Assembly: GCA_023213395.1 (NCBI GenBank)
Contig: CM041465.1
Span: 162,509,741-162,573,740 of the forward strand
Direction of reading: 5' to 3'
Origin: Cycas panzhihuaensis
Lineage: Eukaryota; Cycadophyta
DNA length: 64,000 nt
Positions 10,693 to 23,311 of the stretch are shown piece after piece (positions within the stretch are counted from its first letter, which is position 1; the number at the start of each line of letters is the position of its first letter). The notes below the pieces were generated by a model. It worked only from the letters and a program-made list of their open reading frames with translations, was not told where the DNA came from and searched no databases. The translations under genes and the position numbers were made by a program.

Positions 10693-12723
10693 ATTGGGAG
10701 AATCCTAGTGCTACACTCACTTGCAAGGAAATTGCAAGCTATTTTCTCATCTTCTTAACTATTCATGTGAAGTGAAGAGTTGAGATATTTTTTAATGTAT
10801 TTTTAAAGTTTTTTTTAGTAAACTTTTAGTACAAATTTGTATGTTCTTATACTGTTTTATTTGTGTAGATTAGAGGAAGAAGTGTGGCTGCCTAAAACAG
10901 CCTATTTGTAGGTCTAAAAGAGCATAGGAATTGCTCATCTTATAGAAGTTTTTAGCCTTCTTTTTGACCCTCAAATCTAGTATTTTTTGACCTATTTTTG
11001 GCCCAGTTTTGCAGTAAAAACTAGATTTACAGCTTACAGAAGAAGAAATTAGTGATTTTGACTGATTAGAAGCAGATTCTAAAGTCTGAAGTCAAATCGT
11101 ATAGATGATGTACGGAATTTCGTACAGTTATACACTCAAAAAATCAAAGTGCTCAGAATCATACGAAATTTCACCAGTAGATGCGTTTTAGTCTCCTGAG
11201 CACTTTTGTCTTTTGGAATGAGAGTAGATTTAGCCTAAAAGTGGGCCAAAATAGTGATTTTCAGTAGATTTGGAGAAAAAGCTAGTTTTGCTCGTTCTAA
11301 AAATTTTTTCGAGTTTGAACCTAAAAAAATTATATCTTCAAAATCTTCTCGGCATCACGATTCCATCGAGTCCTCTCTCCAACAATTTCGTCATGTATTT
11401 TGCAAGTTACGAGCAAAAAAATCAAATTTTTTGTCGTAGGCCCTCATACACTTCATGCTTTAAAAAGAGATTTTTTATGTACTTTTGTATTTGTGCCTTC
11501 TTTTTGCTATGACCCGCCTTCACTAAGGGGGTACTAGTTTATTTTGCCAAGTTTTCTCCTTATTTTCGAATATGTATGTATGTATGTACTTTTTTTAAGA
11601 CATTTATAGTTTTTTTGGTTTTTGGAGGCCTATTTTGGTCCTTTTGTAAAATGATTAAGGCACTTAAATCCTTTGTTAGCCATTCATCTAGATTGGAGCA
11701 ATATCTGATGATTTGGCTCATCATATATGTATGATTTTAATGATAGCATGTACTTGGAAACCTCATTGAGTGCCATTTGGGTACATAGAGTGCCACTTGG
11801 GCATTGGGTGGACATGTCATCATTACACTTGGACACGGTAGTGGCCCTTAAGTAGAGCATTTACATTCAATTTTCAGTTATTTTTACATGTCATTCGAGA
11901 ACAAGAGCACTTTTCTTAAAATCAACTCATCTCGACGACTTTATACTGCCAGTTCTTGACTTGTGCATATACTCACCTTGGTTGAAGTAGACCAAGGTTG
12001 GCCGAAGTCAGGGCCTTAAGGGAGGTGTGACATTCATACTAGGTCTTGTCATAATCGGTAGAGTGGTGGAGGGACATGTTAGCCATACCTACAGTCTCCA
12101 ATCAGGGATTATCCTGATAACCATCCGAGAAAACTGAAAACCCTTAATCAAGATAATTAATTTAGCCAGGCCAATATCTGTCATAACCGTGGGACACGCA
12201 TGTACTTCTCTTCAGAGAGTATATCGTTGCTCATTGGTGAACAGGGTGAGAATCGACAGTACCTGGGCTCCACATTTACTTGGATTTCATCACCAAGAAA
12301 TGGTGCAGGTATCGCGGGTGAAGGCCACTAATTACATATACTAGAAGCTCCCTAGGCATCGACACCTCACTTACTTCGGACACAAGTTAGAGGTTTGGGT
12401 TTGTTACACATCCTACATCACTTTGATTATTAATTGTGTGCGTCCACATGTTGGCTTTTATATAGGCCTTCTCACTTATCTTGATTAGATCACTTATACC
12501 AAATACTTATTTGTGATCTCTTTACTTCCACATTTTACATCAGACATTTCATCATTCCTCACATCAAGAAGATTTGCCACAAGTGTTAGTGGCTTTACAT
12601 CATCATTATTCCTTGCTGCATCAGGTAGACTTCTCACAAGTATTAGTGACTCCACCTTCTTCTACTTAGTGCATTTTCATACACATTTATATATATCACT
12701 CTTATTCATCTTTTCACACCACC
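10693..12723 (+). other. Unusually long 2 kb leader of copia A
   Basis: No gene is supported; short open frames near 11254-11512 look like chance. The stretch 11980-12720 is conserved, in inverted orientation, in the leader of element B (52150-52900). Just upstream of the gag start, about 12540-12660, lie two imperfect copies of a roughly 65 bp unit, also present in B. Confidence 0.7.
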
Positions 12724-13640
12724 GTGTCAACCAACTTCAAGCAGAATGTGAACTGTATGCTAAAGGGGAAGGAGAACTGGGATCTATGGTTCATGGGAAT
12801 TAAGAACACAACCAAGTATGAGGGACGCTGGCTGGTTCACTTGGAGTTAACCCCGATAATATTTGCTACCAACACCACACCACAAAGTGGTGGCATGCCT
12901 CCAACTCCTCCACCTAATAATTTACAATGACGACAGTGGATCATTGAAGATCAGAACATGGATCCTGCTAGTTATAGATTACTCCTTGCACAACCTGATT
13001 GATGACACGCAACACCACATTGCTTTCAAGGTCCTCAAAGTACTCAAAAGGAACTTTGATACTCGATCAGATTTGGAGTTTGTTCATATGGTATTGAAGA
13101 TGAATAAGATGCGAATGCAGGAAGGGTGAGCACATGAATCCATCAATGCTCTATGCCCCATTAAACAGGCCATTGACAGGGATTTTAAGACCCAATGCAT
13201 AACTTGGGCCTTCCTAATTCAGTTAAGTCTACACGTCCCTTATTATAAGAACCTGCTAGGAAATCTTCAGTCATCTGACACATTGAAGACCCACGACTTC
13301 GAAGCGTTAGCTGAGAAGTTTATTGAACATGACAAGACCTTCACTGCCAACTTCCCACTTTCGGATCCACCTCCTAATGCAGCCTTTGAAGCTAATATGG
13401 ACGAGGAAGTATACTACACCAAACAACAAGGTCAATCTTCATTCGGAGGAAGAAGAGGTCACAAAATAGGCAGGGGAAAGCAATAAGGACAACAACGGAG
13501 GCAACAATAAGGTCAATAAAGAAACAATAAATAAAAGATCGCCAATCGAGACACCAAACAACAAGGTTCTCCACGTGTCAAAGGTGTAATAGGAAAGAAC
13601 ACTTTGCAAAAGATTGCCGCATTGACTACAACAGATTGCT
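12724..13640 (+). pseudogene. copia A gag (capsid and zinc knuckle), frameshifted
   Basis: Encodes the structural Gag protein that would package element RNA. The start at 12724 gives MSTNFKQNVNCMLKGKENWD, closely matching B. The reading then shifts frame before about 12940 and runs on through 13129 and 13283-13486 (VHMVLKMNKMRM, EALAEKFIEHDKTF). An intact CCHC zinc knuckle, CQRCNRKEHFAKDC, lies at 13576-13617 in yet another frame. Stops and at least two frameshifts make it non-functional. Confidence 0.88.
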
Positions 13641-16600
13641 TCATCATCAATAGCAGCAGCATCAAGCCCACAATGTTGATGAGAGTCATGATGACTTATT
13701 TGCGGGAGTAAATCTCATTGAAGCACGTATTCAACAAAGTAGGGAAGCATCCACCTCATCTGCTGCTTCTAGACCTAAGAGGTACATCGAGGCACACTAT
13801 GGCACAGCCATATGTGAGCTTGATTGGCCACTACCTCAACCTCTTGGACAGGAAAATGCTGCATCAACATCATCATCAGATTGGGTTATGGACACAGGAG
13901 CTACCTAGCACATGATCTGTCACCAGAACTTCTTCTAGGATTTTGATTTAGATGTCACTGGAGTAGTACAAATGGTCGATAAGTTGATATAGCCTGTTCA
14001 AGGCATGGGCTCCATACGCCTGAAGCTCTTAGGCCTGGCTGATTTTACTTTAAAAGATGTCTTGTATATTCCCCATCTCAAACAAAACCTTTTGTCGCTA
14101 TCCACACTTGTCTCTCATGGATTCGACCTGAGTGTCACAGCTAATGATCAAGTTCTTAGTGTTATTCACCCGCCTTCATGTTCTGTGGTGATGACTAGCA
14201 CACTTGAAGGTAAGTTATTTAGACTGATTGGAACCACGTTGTCTCCTTCCGCATACCAAGTTGCTGCCCCCATTTGTGTTGAAGAAGAACTTGCATATAA
14301 TGTCACCTTGACTTATTCAAAGTTGTCCCTAGAAGTTCTTTGACATGCTCGCATGGGACACGTCAAACTTGATCAACTTAAAGAAATCTCCCATTCCACT
14401 CCAAGTCCGCCCATATTTTCCTCTAAGTCGTTCAAATGTGAAGCTTGCATTATTACCAAATCCCACCAATAACCATTTTCTCAAAGTCAATGGAAAGCCA
14501 GTTAGCCTCTTGAATTAGTACACTCAGACATATGTGGGCCTATGCCTATCCCTTCTCTCACAGGGAAGAGGTACTACATTACATTTATTGATGACTTCAC
14601 TCAAAAGGTATGGGTGACCTTTCTCAAATCAAAAGATGAAGCATTCACAGTATTCAAGGCATTCAAGACTCTCATAGAGAAGGAATCTGGATATCAGTTG
14701 AAGTGTCTCAGGACTGACAATGGTGACGAATACACTTCAAATGAATTCGAAGACTTCTTGCGTCACTAGGGGATCAAGCATCAAACAACTATTGTAGGTA
14801 CCCCTCAACAGAATGGCATTGCTAAAAGGGCTAACAGAACCATAATGAATATGCATGGGCTATGCTCGTCTTCAAGAATGTACCTACATATCTTTGGGCT
14901 GAAGCTATTTATACTGTAGTCTACTGCATGAACAACATAAGTCCATCGAAGCTCGGCCCATCTCCAAATGAATGATGGACTGGACAAACCCCCACCGTCC
15001 ATCACTTCAAAATATTCAGCTCTACTTGTTATGCTCACATTCTTTATGACCATAGAAATAAGCTCCAGTTGCGAGCTTTAAAGGGCATCTTTGTTGGGTA
15101 TCCCATGAACAAGACAGGCTACAAGGTCTTCATTCCAACATTAAAGAAGATCATTATCACTAGGGATGTGATGTTTGTGGAGATAGAGGATCAACTACAT
15201 CAGCTTGATTCTAAAGCACCATCTCATAGATACAATGATGTCCAGGAATATGATGTACAGATTCCAACATTGGGGGGGGAGACATTGAAGAAATACTCAA
15301 AATTTTGGAATCTGACAATAGAGCCCCAGAAGACACTATCCTTGACTCAAATCCTATGCCAATGTGCACCAATCCAGCACCGTCTTGGGAGAATATCCAG
15401 GAATCACCACGTCAAGCATCAAAAGGAAAAGGAGCTACAGAAGAACCACCTTCAGTTGCAGGGCCATCTTCTCTAGCAATGTCATCGACCTCTAGACCAT
15501 ACATCTTCCATGATCCTTTTCAAAATCAAAATGAAAACTAGGATGTTGTGGAAATGAGAACCTCATTCCCAACCAAAGGTTTTCAAGAAGCCTACTAATT
15601 GCACAAAGACTTGAGATCTGATGAGGTAGGCAAAACTGGCACTCAAAGTGGTGCCTACAGAGCAAGGGAACAAACATTACTTGCCACAGAGCTTGAACCA
15701 TTTGAATTGCACCTTGCTTCAAATGAAGAGCCTCTATCATACCAAGAACCTATGAAACACACAGTTTGGAGAAATGCCATGAATGAGGAATACCAATCCT
15801 TGATCAAGAATAGTACATGGGAGCTCATTGATCTACCTTTGGGAAGGAAGGTAGTCAAAAACAAATGGACGTTCAAAAATTAATACAAATCAGATGACAC
15901 CCTTGAAAAACACAAGGCAAGGTTGGTCGCAAAAGGATTCACTCAAAGGGAAGGCATTGACTACATAGAGGTCTTCGCACCAACTACCAAATGGCCCACA
16001 ATTAGAGCATTTGTGGCCTTGGTTGCTCAACAAGGTTGAAAAATCTACCAACTCGATGTGAAAACTGCTTTTCTCAATGGAGACTTGGAAGAAGAAATCT
16101 ACATGACACAACCTAAAGGCTTTGAGATAGCAGGATAAGAGCAAAAAGTGTGCAGACTGAAAAAGTCGCTATATGGCCTAAAACAAGCCCCTCGTGCTTG
16201 GTTCGCCAACTTGTCCAACAAAATGAGACAACTTGGTTATGGGGTATGTGACTATCAAGACATTGATGCAACTTTGTTCATCAAGAGAGAAAAAGGTAAA
16301 GTCACATATCTCCTGATCTTTGTGGACGACATGCTGATAACCAAAAACAGTGAGTAGGATATCAGCAAATTAAAGATGGGCTTGTCAAAATCCTTCAAAC
16401 TGTTTGACCTCGGACTAATGAGATATTACTTGGGAAGTGAGGTAACTCAATGCAATGGAAAAATCTTTCTATCCCAAGAAAAATATGTCAACGATCTTCT
16501 AATCAAGTTCTGATTAGAAGATGCCACAACAATGTCTACTCCAATGGGACCCAATGCCAAACTTTCCGATGAAGACACTTGAGAGGCAAATGTAACACTT

Positions 16601-17206
16601 TATCGGCAACTTGTAGGTAGCCTCATTTATGTTATCAACATAAGGCCGGATGTTGCCCATGCCATTGGCATTCTTGCTCATTACATGACAACTCCAAAGC
16701 AGAACCATTGGCAAATAGTAATACGAGTGTTGAAGTACCTGAAGACAACCAACAAACTTGGTTTGTTGTATAAGCATAACAATGATTTCAGACTAACATT
16801 ATACACAAACTCGGATTTTTCGGTGACAAAGATACAAGAAGATCAACGTCCTGGTACATCACATTTCTTGGAATAACTCCAATTTCATGGCAGTCAAGAC
16901 GAAAGAAATCACTGAAGATTCTACTGTTGAAGTTGAATCAATAGCTGCTTCTGAGACTAGCAAGGAGGTGATATGGCTTCGCAAATTATTACAACTTTGG
17001 ATATCACCCAAACAATTCCAACAAGCTTACATGTGGACAATCAATCAGCAATCCACATGGCCAAGAGTCCTGTTTTTCATGATCGTACAAGGCACATCAG
17101 TACGAAAGTCCACAGGATCGGGGAACTGGTCCATGACAACGCAATACAATTGAAACACTACCCGACAACAAATCAAGTGGTTGATATCTTCACCAAACCG
17201 CTGTAA
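13641..17206 (+). pseudogene. copia A pol: protease, integrase, RT, RNase H, broken
   Basis: The aspartic protease active site is WVMDTGAT (DTG at 13891-13899). Integrase follows: zinc-binding residues near 14345-14460 (HARMGH, CEACII), then HSDICGP near 14525, LRTDNGDEY near 14710 and NGIAKRANRT near 14815. The last is the place where copia integrases normally carry the catalytic glutamate, and here it is lysine. Reverse transcriptase spans about 15760-16450 ([32 protein letters not shown]). RNase H ends at ADIFTKPL-like DIFTKPL (17206). More than ten stops and several frameshifts are present, so no product is expected. Confidence 0.9.
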
Positions 17207-17708
17207 AGGGTGAACTTTGAATAGTTCTGATAGCAACTCGGCCTCAGGGCCTCCATCTTTGATTGATTGAAGGAGATAGCACACAGGACCAACAAACTCT
17301 ATCCCATTCATGGCGCAGAAGGACTAGAGTAAGTCTTTACTCTCTCCCATTCGTGAAAACCCCTCATCAGTGTGAAAGGAGTTGGGTTGTACTTGTTTCA
17401 AAAATTAGAACCTGTGAAAACTCGAAAGGGCATGGGGGGTGACGAAACGGTATATGGAGACTCAACAGATTAAAGTTACACAACCAACTTGTACTGCTTG
17501 GCTATTTGGTTACACTCAAAAAGCCACCTGAGCCACTTCATAGAATAGAAAGTCAAGTTCTGTGGGTTTTAATTCCCTTGAGGATTTTCCCACAAAAGTG
17601 TCTTGTAGGTTGTAGTTTTCTTTTTAACATAATGATGAGGCTCAAATGAAGACCTCATAGATTAGAATAGGATCAAGGAAAATGACCACCCTCCATTAAG
17701 GGGGGGAT
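17207..17708 (+). other. 3' untranslated part and polypurine tract of copia A
   Basis: Non-coding tail between the pol stop and the 3' LTR. The purine tract AAGGGGGGGATT at 17697-17708 would prime plus-strand DNA synthesis. Confidence 0.75.
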
Positions 17709-18053
17709 TGTGACGATGTTAATGTCACATGGTCATTTCATAAAGTTAGAATTAGATAAAGTTACTTTTATGCTTGTAACTTTAGGATAAGGTGACTATG
17801 CTTAAGTTACTTAAGTGAAATGACAAAGTTCATTTCACTATAATTTCATTTAATCTCATTTGAATGTCATTGGGAGGAAAAACTAAAATTTCAAACCCTA
17901 ATGAGCATTCTCATTATATAAGCTGAAATTACATAGGGAGTGATTATTCTACACTTCTCCTCTTTGTGCTCAAGCGATTAGCATTTTCTCTTGTTGAGTA
18001 CATTGTGCTTGTCTCCACTAGTGTACTAGATCCCTAGATCTATTCCCTCAACA
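17709..18053 (+). repeat. 3' LTR of copia A
   Basis: Starts TGTGACGATG and ends CTCAACA, partner of 10311-10677, followed by the target duplication TATAT (18054-18058). Confidence 0.92.
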
Positions 18054-18069
18054 TATATATGTATGGATC

Positions 18070-19690
18070 TTGTATTATTTATATCATGGGTTAATTAATC
18101 AATTAGTCTTCTTTGGACACTCCTTTCAAGGCACTTTGGTGTAATCTTGGAGATTGGCTCCCTTTGATCAGCTGAGTACACTTATTTTACATGGTTGAGC
18201 CGTTTAAATCACCACAAAATGGCATCCTGAACCTATTCAATAATTGTATCGATATTATCATAGATAATTCCCAAAGAAGACTTGTCCATGGTAGTTTTTC
18301 GAAACAAAGCTATTATTGGCTCCACCATATTTAGGCTGAAATTTACATCCTCCCAACAAATTTCATATAAAATTATTTGGCAGACAGTTATCATACATCA
18401 CCATTTGCGCCAATGCATTCTTTACATTAGTCACATGCTTCAACACAATCTGATGCAAGGCAAACTTGGTATCAACAACTTCATCGTCAAATATTGTTGA
18501 AATATGGACTTCAATGCATGGTGGTTGGTGAAAATTTTTTGGATTTCCTTTGCTTGCTCACAAACCACTTTGATCAATATTATATGTGAATGATCATGAT
18601 CTGTTGCTATTTCCTTCTACATCAAATTCAACCTATGGGTGATGTGAGCAATCCAGAAAACATTGTACCTTTCCCCCACCACCATGCTAGCAGCTTTGCA
18701 AATAGAAGCATTGCCAATGATGACCTGCACAACATTATGAGCACCCACAAAACAATTAAGTTCACATCCTTGGGGTCTTCTGTGCAGTTAATGGCCTTGA
18801 GAAACATGGTGCCCTTTATCACATGATGATGATGTTCATCAATGGCCTATTTGCCTAGCTGGTCCACCCATCAATTACACTAAAGACACTAGAATTTCTC
18901 CATGATGACCTAATGGGCTCCAACATGCCTTTCACTAAAACCCTCTTGTTCTAAAACAATGTGGTGAGAATCCACTCAAATTTTGGCCTCACATAGCCCT
19001 GGGATGCCGCTTTGATGGTCCACACCATATCTTACTAATATGGTGAGCGAACCACATTAAAAGGAAGGCCCCATGCATATATATATATATATATGGGCTA
19101 CTATGGTGTCCACTTCCTCTTTCTCATGCACATTCAACATCTAGGCTAATGGGCTTGTTGGAGAGCGTGGCCTCTTTGTTGTTTCCTCCACAATTTTCTC
19201 TAGTTCAACTGTAGTGATTGATGAGGACCTTGTGCTGTGATTTGCTTGTTTCATTATTGTTTTAGTTGGCAATGCTTCTTCCACCTCTTTCATGTATTTC
19301 TTTATGCGGTTGGTGTAGATTGAGCATAAGCGGTAATCCCTTTATTTGGTTCATAAAGTAAATGAGCCTTAACCATAGAATATGAACCTCACTTGCATAT
19401 GTTGCATTTCCATGCATGGGAGATGCCTCCTATGAAGGAAGAAATCATGGTGACATACTTCCAAGGAGGAGAATTGCTGACTTCAGCCTCATTGTGGCCA
19501 CCACCAACAAATGATTTTGACGCCATTTCCAAACAATTATAGGCACCTGCAAACACAATAGAAAATAAAAGGGAAAAAGACAAAAGGATGAATAATGAAT
19601 TATGAATGCATATGTTGAACCCAACATAGTTATAGGATTTTGGAGCCCATGGCTTTCCTGCTTTGCCCATTGTTTTCGTCCCATGTTTCT
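18070..19690 (-). pseudogene. hAT-superfamily (BED finger / DUF659) transposase relic
   Basis: Read on the minus strand, a BED-type zinc finger comes first (about 19400-19580: SPPWKYVT, then WKCNICK and VKAHLL). After a linker, the DUF659 domain runs about 18640-19060: GLPFNVVRSPY, GYVRPKFEW, LEPIRSSWR, then GTMFLKAINCTEDPKDVN, VVQVITDNASICKAASMVV and ITHRLNL spread over two frames. The region after it (about 18240-18590) contains VCEQAKEIQKIFTNHHA and MVEPIIALFRKTTMDKSSLG. These are the hallmarks of a plant hAT transposase, which cuts and pastes DNA. Several stops and frame changes show it is dead. The C-terminal dimerisation part is not seen; copia A lies directly beyond 18070. A TA microsatellite interrupts the linker near 19079-19096. 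Confidence 0.85.
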
Positions 19691-21694
19691 AGTTTTAAGT
19701 AATTAGTTATTTTTGCTGCTTTTTTTTTTTTTGTTGGGGATGGGAGGTTAGAATCTTACAAAAATCAGTAAAAAACCATGTGCAAAGTTTTCAATTGACA
19801 AAAATAAAAATAAAAATAGAAAGAGTTCAGGGTTAATTTTGGGTGGCCCACTTGCCCTGTGGGCCTCACAAACTATGGGAAACAGGCTGGAAACATATGT
19901 CCAGCTGGAAATGGCAGTGGCTAGGCTGGAAACTGCCTCAAAACATTTCTGGGGCACAGAAGTAGCCCTGGGATGATTTTGGGCCCCTTTCTTGGCTGTT
20001 TTGGTGTTTCTACATTCTAGAAATGGGAAATGGTGAGTATAAGTAGAATTTTAGGTCACTTAGTTGCAAACACAATAGTATACACATGAACATGCATTAA
20101 GAAGATATAAATCTTGTTACTTGGGAGGATATGAGAGTTTCTTACATGTCATATGAGTGAAACTACATGACCCTTGACTCCAGCAATGCATACTTCCTTT
20201 TGTGGCATTATTTCATTGTTGTCACACCCACTTGCTAGTAAACTTAAAGGCTTTGTTGCTGCCACATGCATCAGTTGAAGTAATTATTCTTCATTTACCT
20301 GCATATCCCATGAGGGAAAAAGGACTTCACATTATGTGTGATCTACTTTGCTGCTCCTCTATTGTAAGGAGAACCAAGGAAGAGTTGGCATGGCTCGTTA
20401 GCAAATAAGGTATTATACCATTTTAACGCTACCTGACCAAAGATAAGTGTAGACCCTCTTCAGCTTATACTATTGGCTTAGAAAGAAACACAACTAGAAA
20501 ACGTAGTGACATAGAAGAAAGATATCTAAAACAGTAGTCTACACAAGACAGTTAATCCACTAGAGCTAAAGCTTTTTACTGTTCTATTTGGATTTCACCT
20601 TCCTCTCTGCCATACCATTATCTAATATGCTTGGCAGAGGGTTCAATTTTCATGCCTTGGCCTGACTGCTTTTATACAGCTTAAAGACAGGAAATTTCAG
20701 AAATTTGAACATGAAACTGCAAGAATCCATAAGCAAGAAGAGAACATCCAGGCACTTCATACTGAGTGCCGTCAAAACAGAATATGAAGGAATGAATCTG
20801 TTCTTGGACAACCCATGTTCCTAGTTATACATGCTCCAACAAACTTCTCGGATAATGGTTCTTTTCATGAAAGAAGCCTATGTTTACATTGGTCTGTTTG
20901 CTTTATCAAGAAGTTAGCATCCTTTTTTATGTCGGCTTTCTTTTTCCCTGGTAGGCTGTGCATGCTTACAGGGGACATTTCCTTGCCAGAAGTCATTTTT
21001 CATATATGAAGTTGCCTATACTATTTGGGATGAAATAATTTCAATTGCCTTAAGCTTTTGCTTTCAATTTGTATCATATATAGTCCACCTGTAATAATAT
21101 CTAATGAATGGTAAATGCATCAAACTGTTGACAGTAGTTCTCAACCATATGATGTGTGCATAACATATCTGCAGCTTTTTTTAAATTGACAAAAACTGCT
21201 GTCTTGTTTAAGCACACTTTTTTCTATCAGTGCCTCAGCCTGTGGAAATTTTTGTGGTGCATTTCCCGTTCCTCTCCACCCCTCACCCCAAAAGCCTATA
21301 AATAAATAAATAAATGAAAATACACTAATATCCTGTAGGCTTAGTTTGCCGCCCACAAGATTTGAACTTGTTCCATTCTGGTGAAAACGATTAGCCTTCA
21401 CCACTTTGACTACACCTAGGGAACACTCTGAATAATTAATTCCAAATGATCAAGCAAATGTAGAGGCATTATTAATGTCTTTGAACTGGAAAATTATTGT
21501 TGCGAACATTTGTTTTGTTTTCTTTAACTACTTTGTAAGAAAAGATAGAGTAAGAGCCACATTTTAATCCTTGATATTGTTTTGAGGATCTTCAAGCCAG
21601 GCCTGGAACAACCATAATTTTCTCCCTACGTATAGATTCCTTATAGTCTTACTGTAATTCTTTCTTTTGTTTATCTTATTTTGTTTTCCTTTAG
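19691..21694 (+). other. Gene-free stretch before exon X, probably upstream intron
   Basis: No supported gene. A run of AAAATA units is near 19799-19820 and an ATAA microsatellite near 21298-21316. The last 40 bases are strongly pyrimidine-rich and end in TTTCCTTTAG, a good splice acceptor. If exon X belongs to a longer gene, this is the end of its preceding intron, and the earlier exons lie to the left of the window or under old insertions. Confidence 0.5.
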
Positions 21695-21945
21695 GCTAAT
21701 TCTCCTTTTTTGTTTATGAAATCATCTATATTCAGGAACAGATCTTCTTTCAAGAGATCTTTATCAGATGGGAACATTCTCATGCAAAACGTTGCTGCAA
21801 TATCAACAACCCCAGCTGCCAGACAGGAGCAGTTACGATTGAAGGTACCATTGACTGAAAAATCTCTAGATGAAGCAGCTAGCAGCTATGTATGTGATTC
21901 TACCACAGAAAAACTAACATGTGGCAATGGAACACGTTATTCAAG
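21695..21945 (+). CDS. Host gene exon X (internal coding exon, part of a spliced gene)
   Basis: A 251-base exon bounded by a strong acceptor (polypyrimidine tract then TTTAG) and a consensus donor (TTCAAG followed by GTAAGC). It is open throughout, starting in phase 0 (ANSPFLFMKSS) and ending two bases into a codon. The product is Ser/Arg-rich (RNRSSFKRSLSDGNILMQ) with a charged second half and no membrane segment. It resembles a disordered region with phosphorylation potential. The Ser-rich wording and that of exon Y recall C-terminal regions of plant SAC-domain phosphoinositide phosphatases, but this is an untested recollection. Unlike the surrounding transposon genes it has no stop or frameshift, which argues for selection. 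Confidence 0.6.
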
Positions 21946-23311
21946 GTAAGCTGCAATAAATCAATTCTATGATGCTCAGAAGAGAGAGACTCATTTTTAT
22001 AGTATGAGGTTTAAGACACTGGTTTTTATTCCTATTTTTAAGGAGAAACACAACAAAATTTGGCACTTGCTTTAAGCTTTTCATGTTGTCTTTTTTGATT
22101 TGTCATCCATTTCTCAATTCAAATGGGCTTTTTATGTATTAGCTCATAAAAAGACTCGCAAAAAGGTGGTTCGTCTGTGAAAGATCATGGTGTCAAATCA
22201 GCAAAAAGCATTTGCTAGTTGACTGTTACATTCCTTTGTTGAATCAGTGTCATATCATCATAGTCCCTTGTAACCACTGGTTATGCTACACAGGGCAATG
22301 GTCAATTTTTATGCAACAGTTCCCAATGTATAAATCTGTGAAAGGGAAGCAAGATTTATTTAAAATTAGGCAACAAAGATGTTTATGCATCTTCTGAGAT
22401 TTCTAGCATCTCTTCTGCCTTCAATTGTATTTTGACCTCCCTTGTTACATTTTGATCATACACGTGACTCTTGGCTTGCCTTTTCAAGACATGATATAAA
22501 TAAAAAGATAAATGGCTTTCGAAAGTAGGGAACTATGTTGTGTTTTGTATGCAGATACAACTAAGCATTAAGAAGCATAGGAGTAAGTTTAAGTGGAGGG
22601 ATGCGGGAGATGGGAGCATTGAATGCTTCATTTCATTATTTGAGAAAGGAAAAAAAAGAAACAGTAGTAAGACCCTTATAAATAGAAAAAATGTAATTTC
22701 AAAGACCTTGGAAACACATTGACCAAAAAAAAAAAAAAAGAGAAATTTTCATTCAGCATTCATATCTATTAAAAACATACAAAGATAGAGGTGTTTTTTC
22801 ATTAAATATACATGCTGGCATACATTATTTTAGGCCCTAGTAGTGTTTGTTAACATTTAAAACAATTTTTTTTTTGGGGTGGGTGGGTTGGGGGAAGAAT
22901 ACAACACATTTTATAAACAAGAGAGAGATGGTTTTGGATAGCAAGGCACTGTGTTATGTTTGTTGCAGATTCAATTGAATGTTGGAGGGCCTAGGAGGGA
23001 TTAAAAGTGAAACTATTATAAAACACATCCCATCACATCTCTCTTAGCTTTCCTATGTAAGCTTGTCCCCATGTGAAATGTATCACCCTAAGGCCTTGAA
23101 CAATGCCCCCTTAGGCTTTGCTTTTTCACTTCTCCAGTGCTTTCCTCTTAGGTTATGCAAGATCTTCTCAAGAATCTATCAAGACTATGCCTTCAATGTT
23201 GATTTATATACCAAATACTCCTTTATCAATCCAGTTGTTGGAATTCTCAATTGAGCATGTTAGGGGAATCTATCTTGGTATCTGTCCATTAGCCTTGCAC
23301 AATGACCACCG
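21946..23311 (+). other. Intron sequence without a gene
   Basis: No coding region supported. It holds a potential G-quadruplex (22876-22894) and a poly-A run near 22724. Two weakly alike segments, each with GCAGAT followed by a CAA-rich start, lie near 22552 and 22967. Copia C begins at 23312. Confidence 0.5.

Larger units (their letters stand above)
10311..18053 (+). mobile_element. Ty1/copia retrotransposon A, complete but inactive
   Basis: Full structure is present: 5' LTR 10311-10677, primer site 10680-10692, a 2 kb leader, gag from 12724, then protease, integrase, reverse transcriptase and RNase H in the copia order, a purine tract at 17698-17707, and 3' LTR 17709-18053. Both flanks carry TATAT, a five-base target duplication. 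By hand count the two LTRs differ at about 20 of roughly 340 aligned positions plus a few small gaps. That indicates an old insertion. The coding region has many stops and several frameshifts. It is the same family as element B: gag, protease and leader sequences match, although their LTRs are only partly alike. Confidence 0.93.

Noticed and set aside
11254-11512. Two overlapping plus-strand frames in the leader of copia A
   Set aside because: Serine/lysine/phenylalanine-rich low-complexity reading, no counterpart seen in B.
19830-19860. CAGGGTTAATTTTG and a nearby CCCTG as terminal repeats of the hAT element
   Set aside because: No matching opposite end or 8-bp target duplication could be found, so the ends are not supported.
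20680-20823. Possible additional host exon after TTTATACAG, with two readable frames
   Set aside because: The acceptor is fair, but no good donor follows and both frames hit stops within 50 codons. The phase cannot be tied to exon X.
22540-23010. Two similar segments starting GCAGAT and CAA-rich sequence, looking like duplicated exons
   Set aside because: Similarity is short, frames are broken and no consistent splice donors follow.
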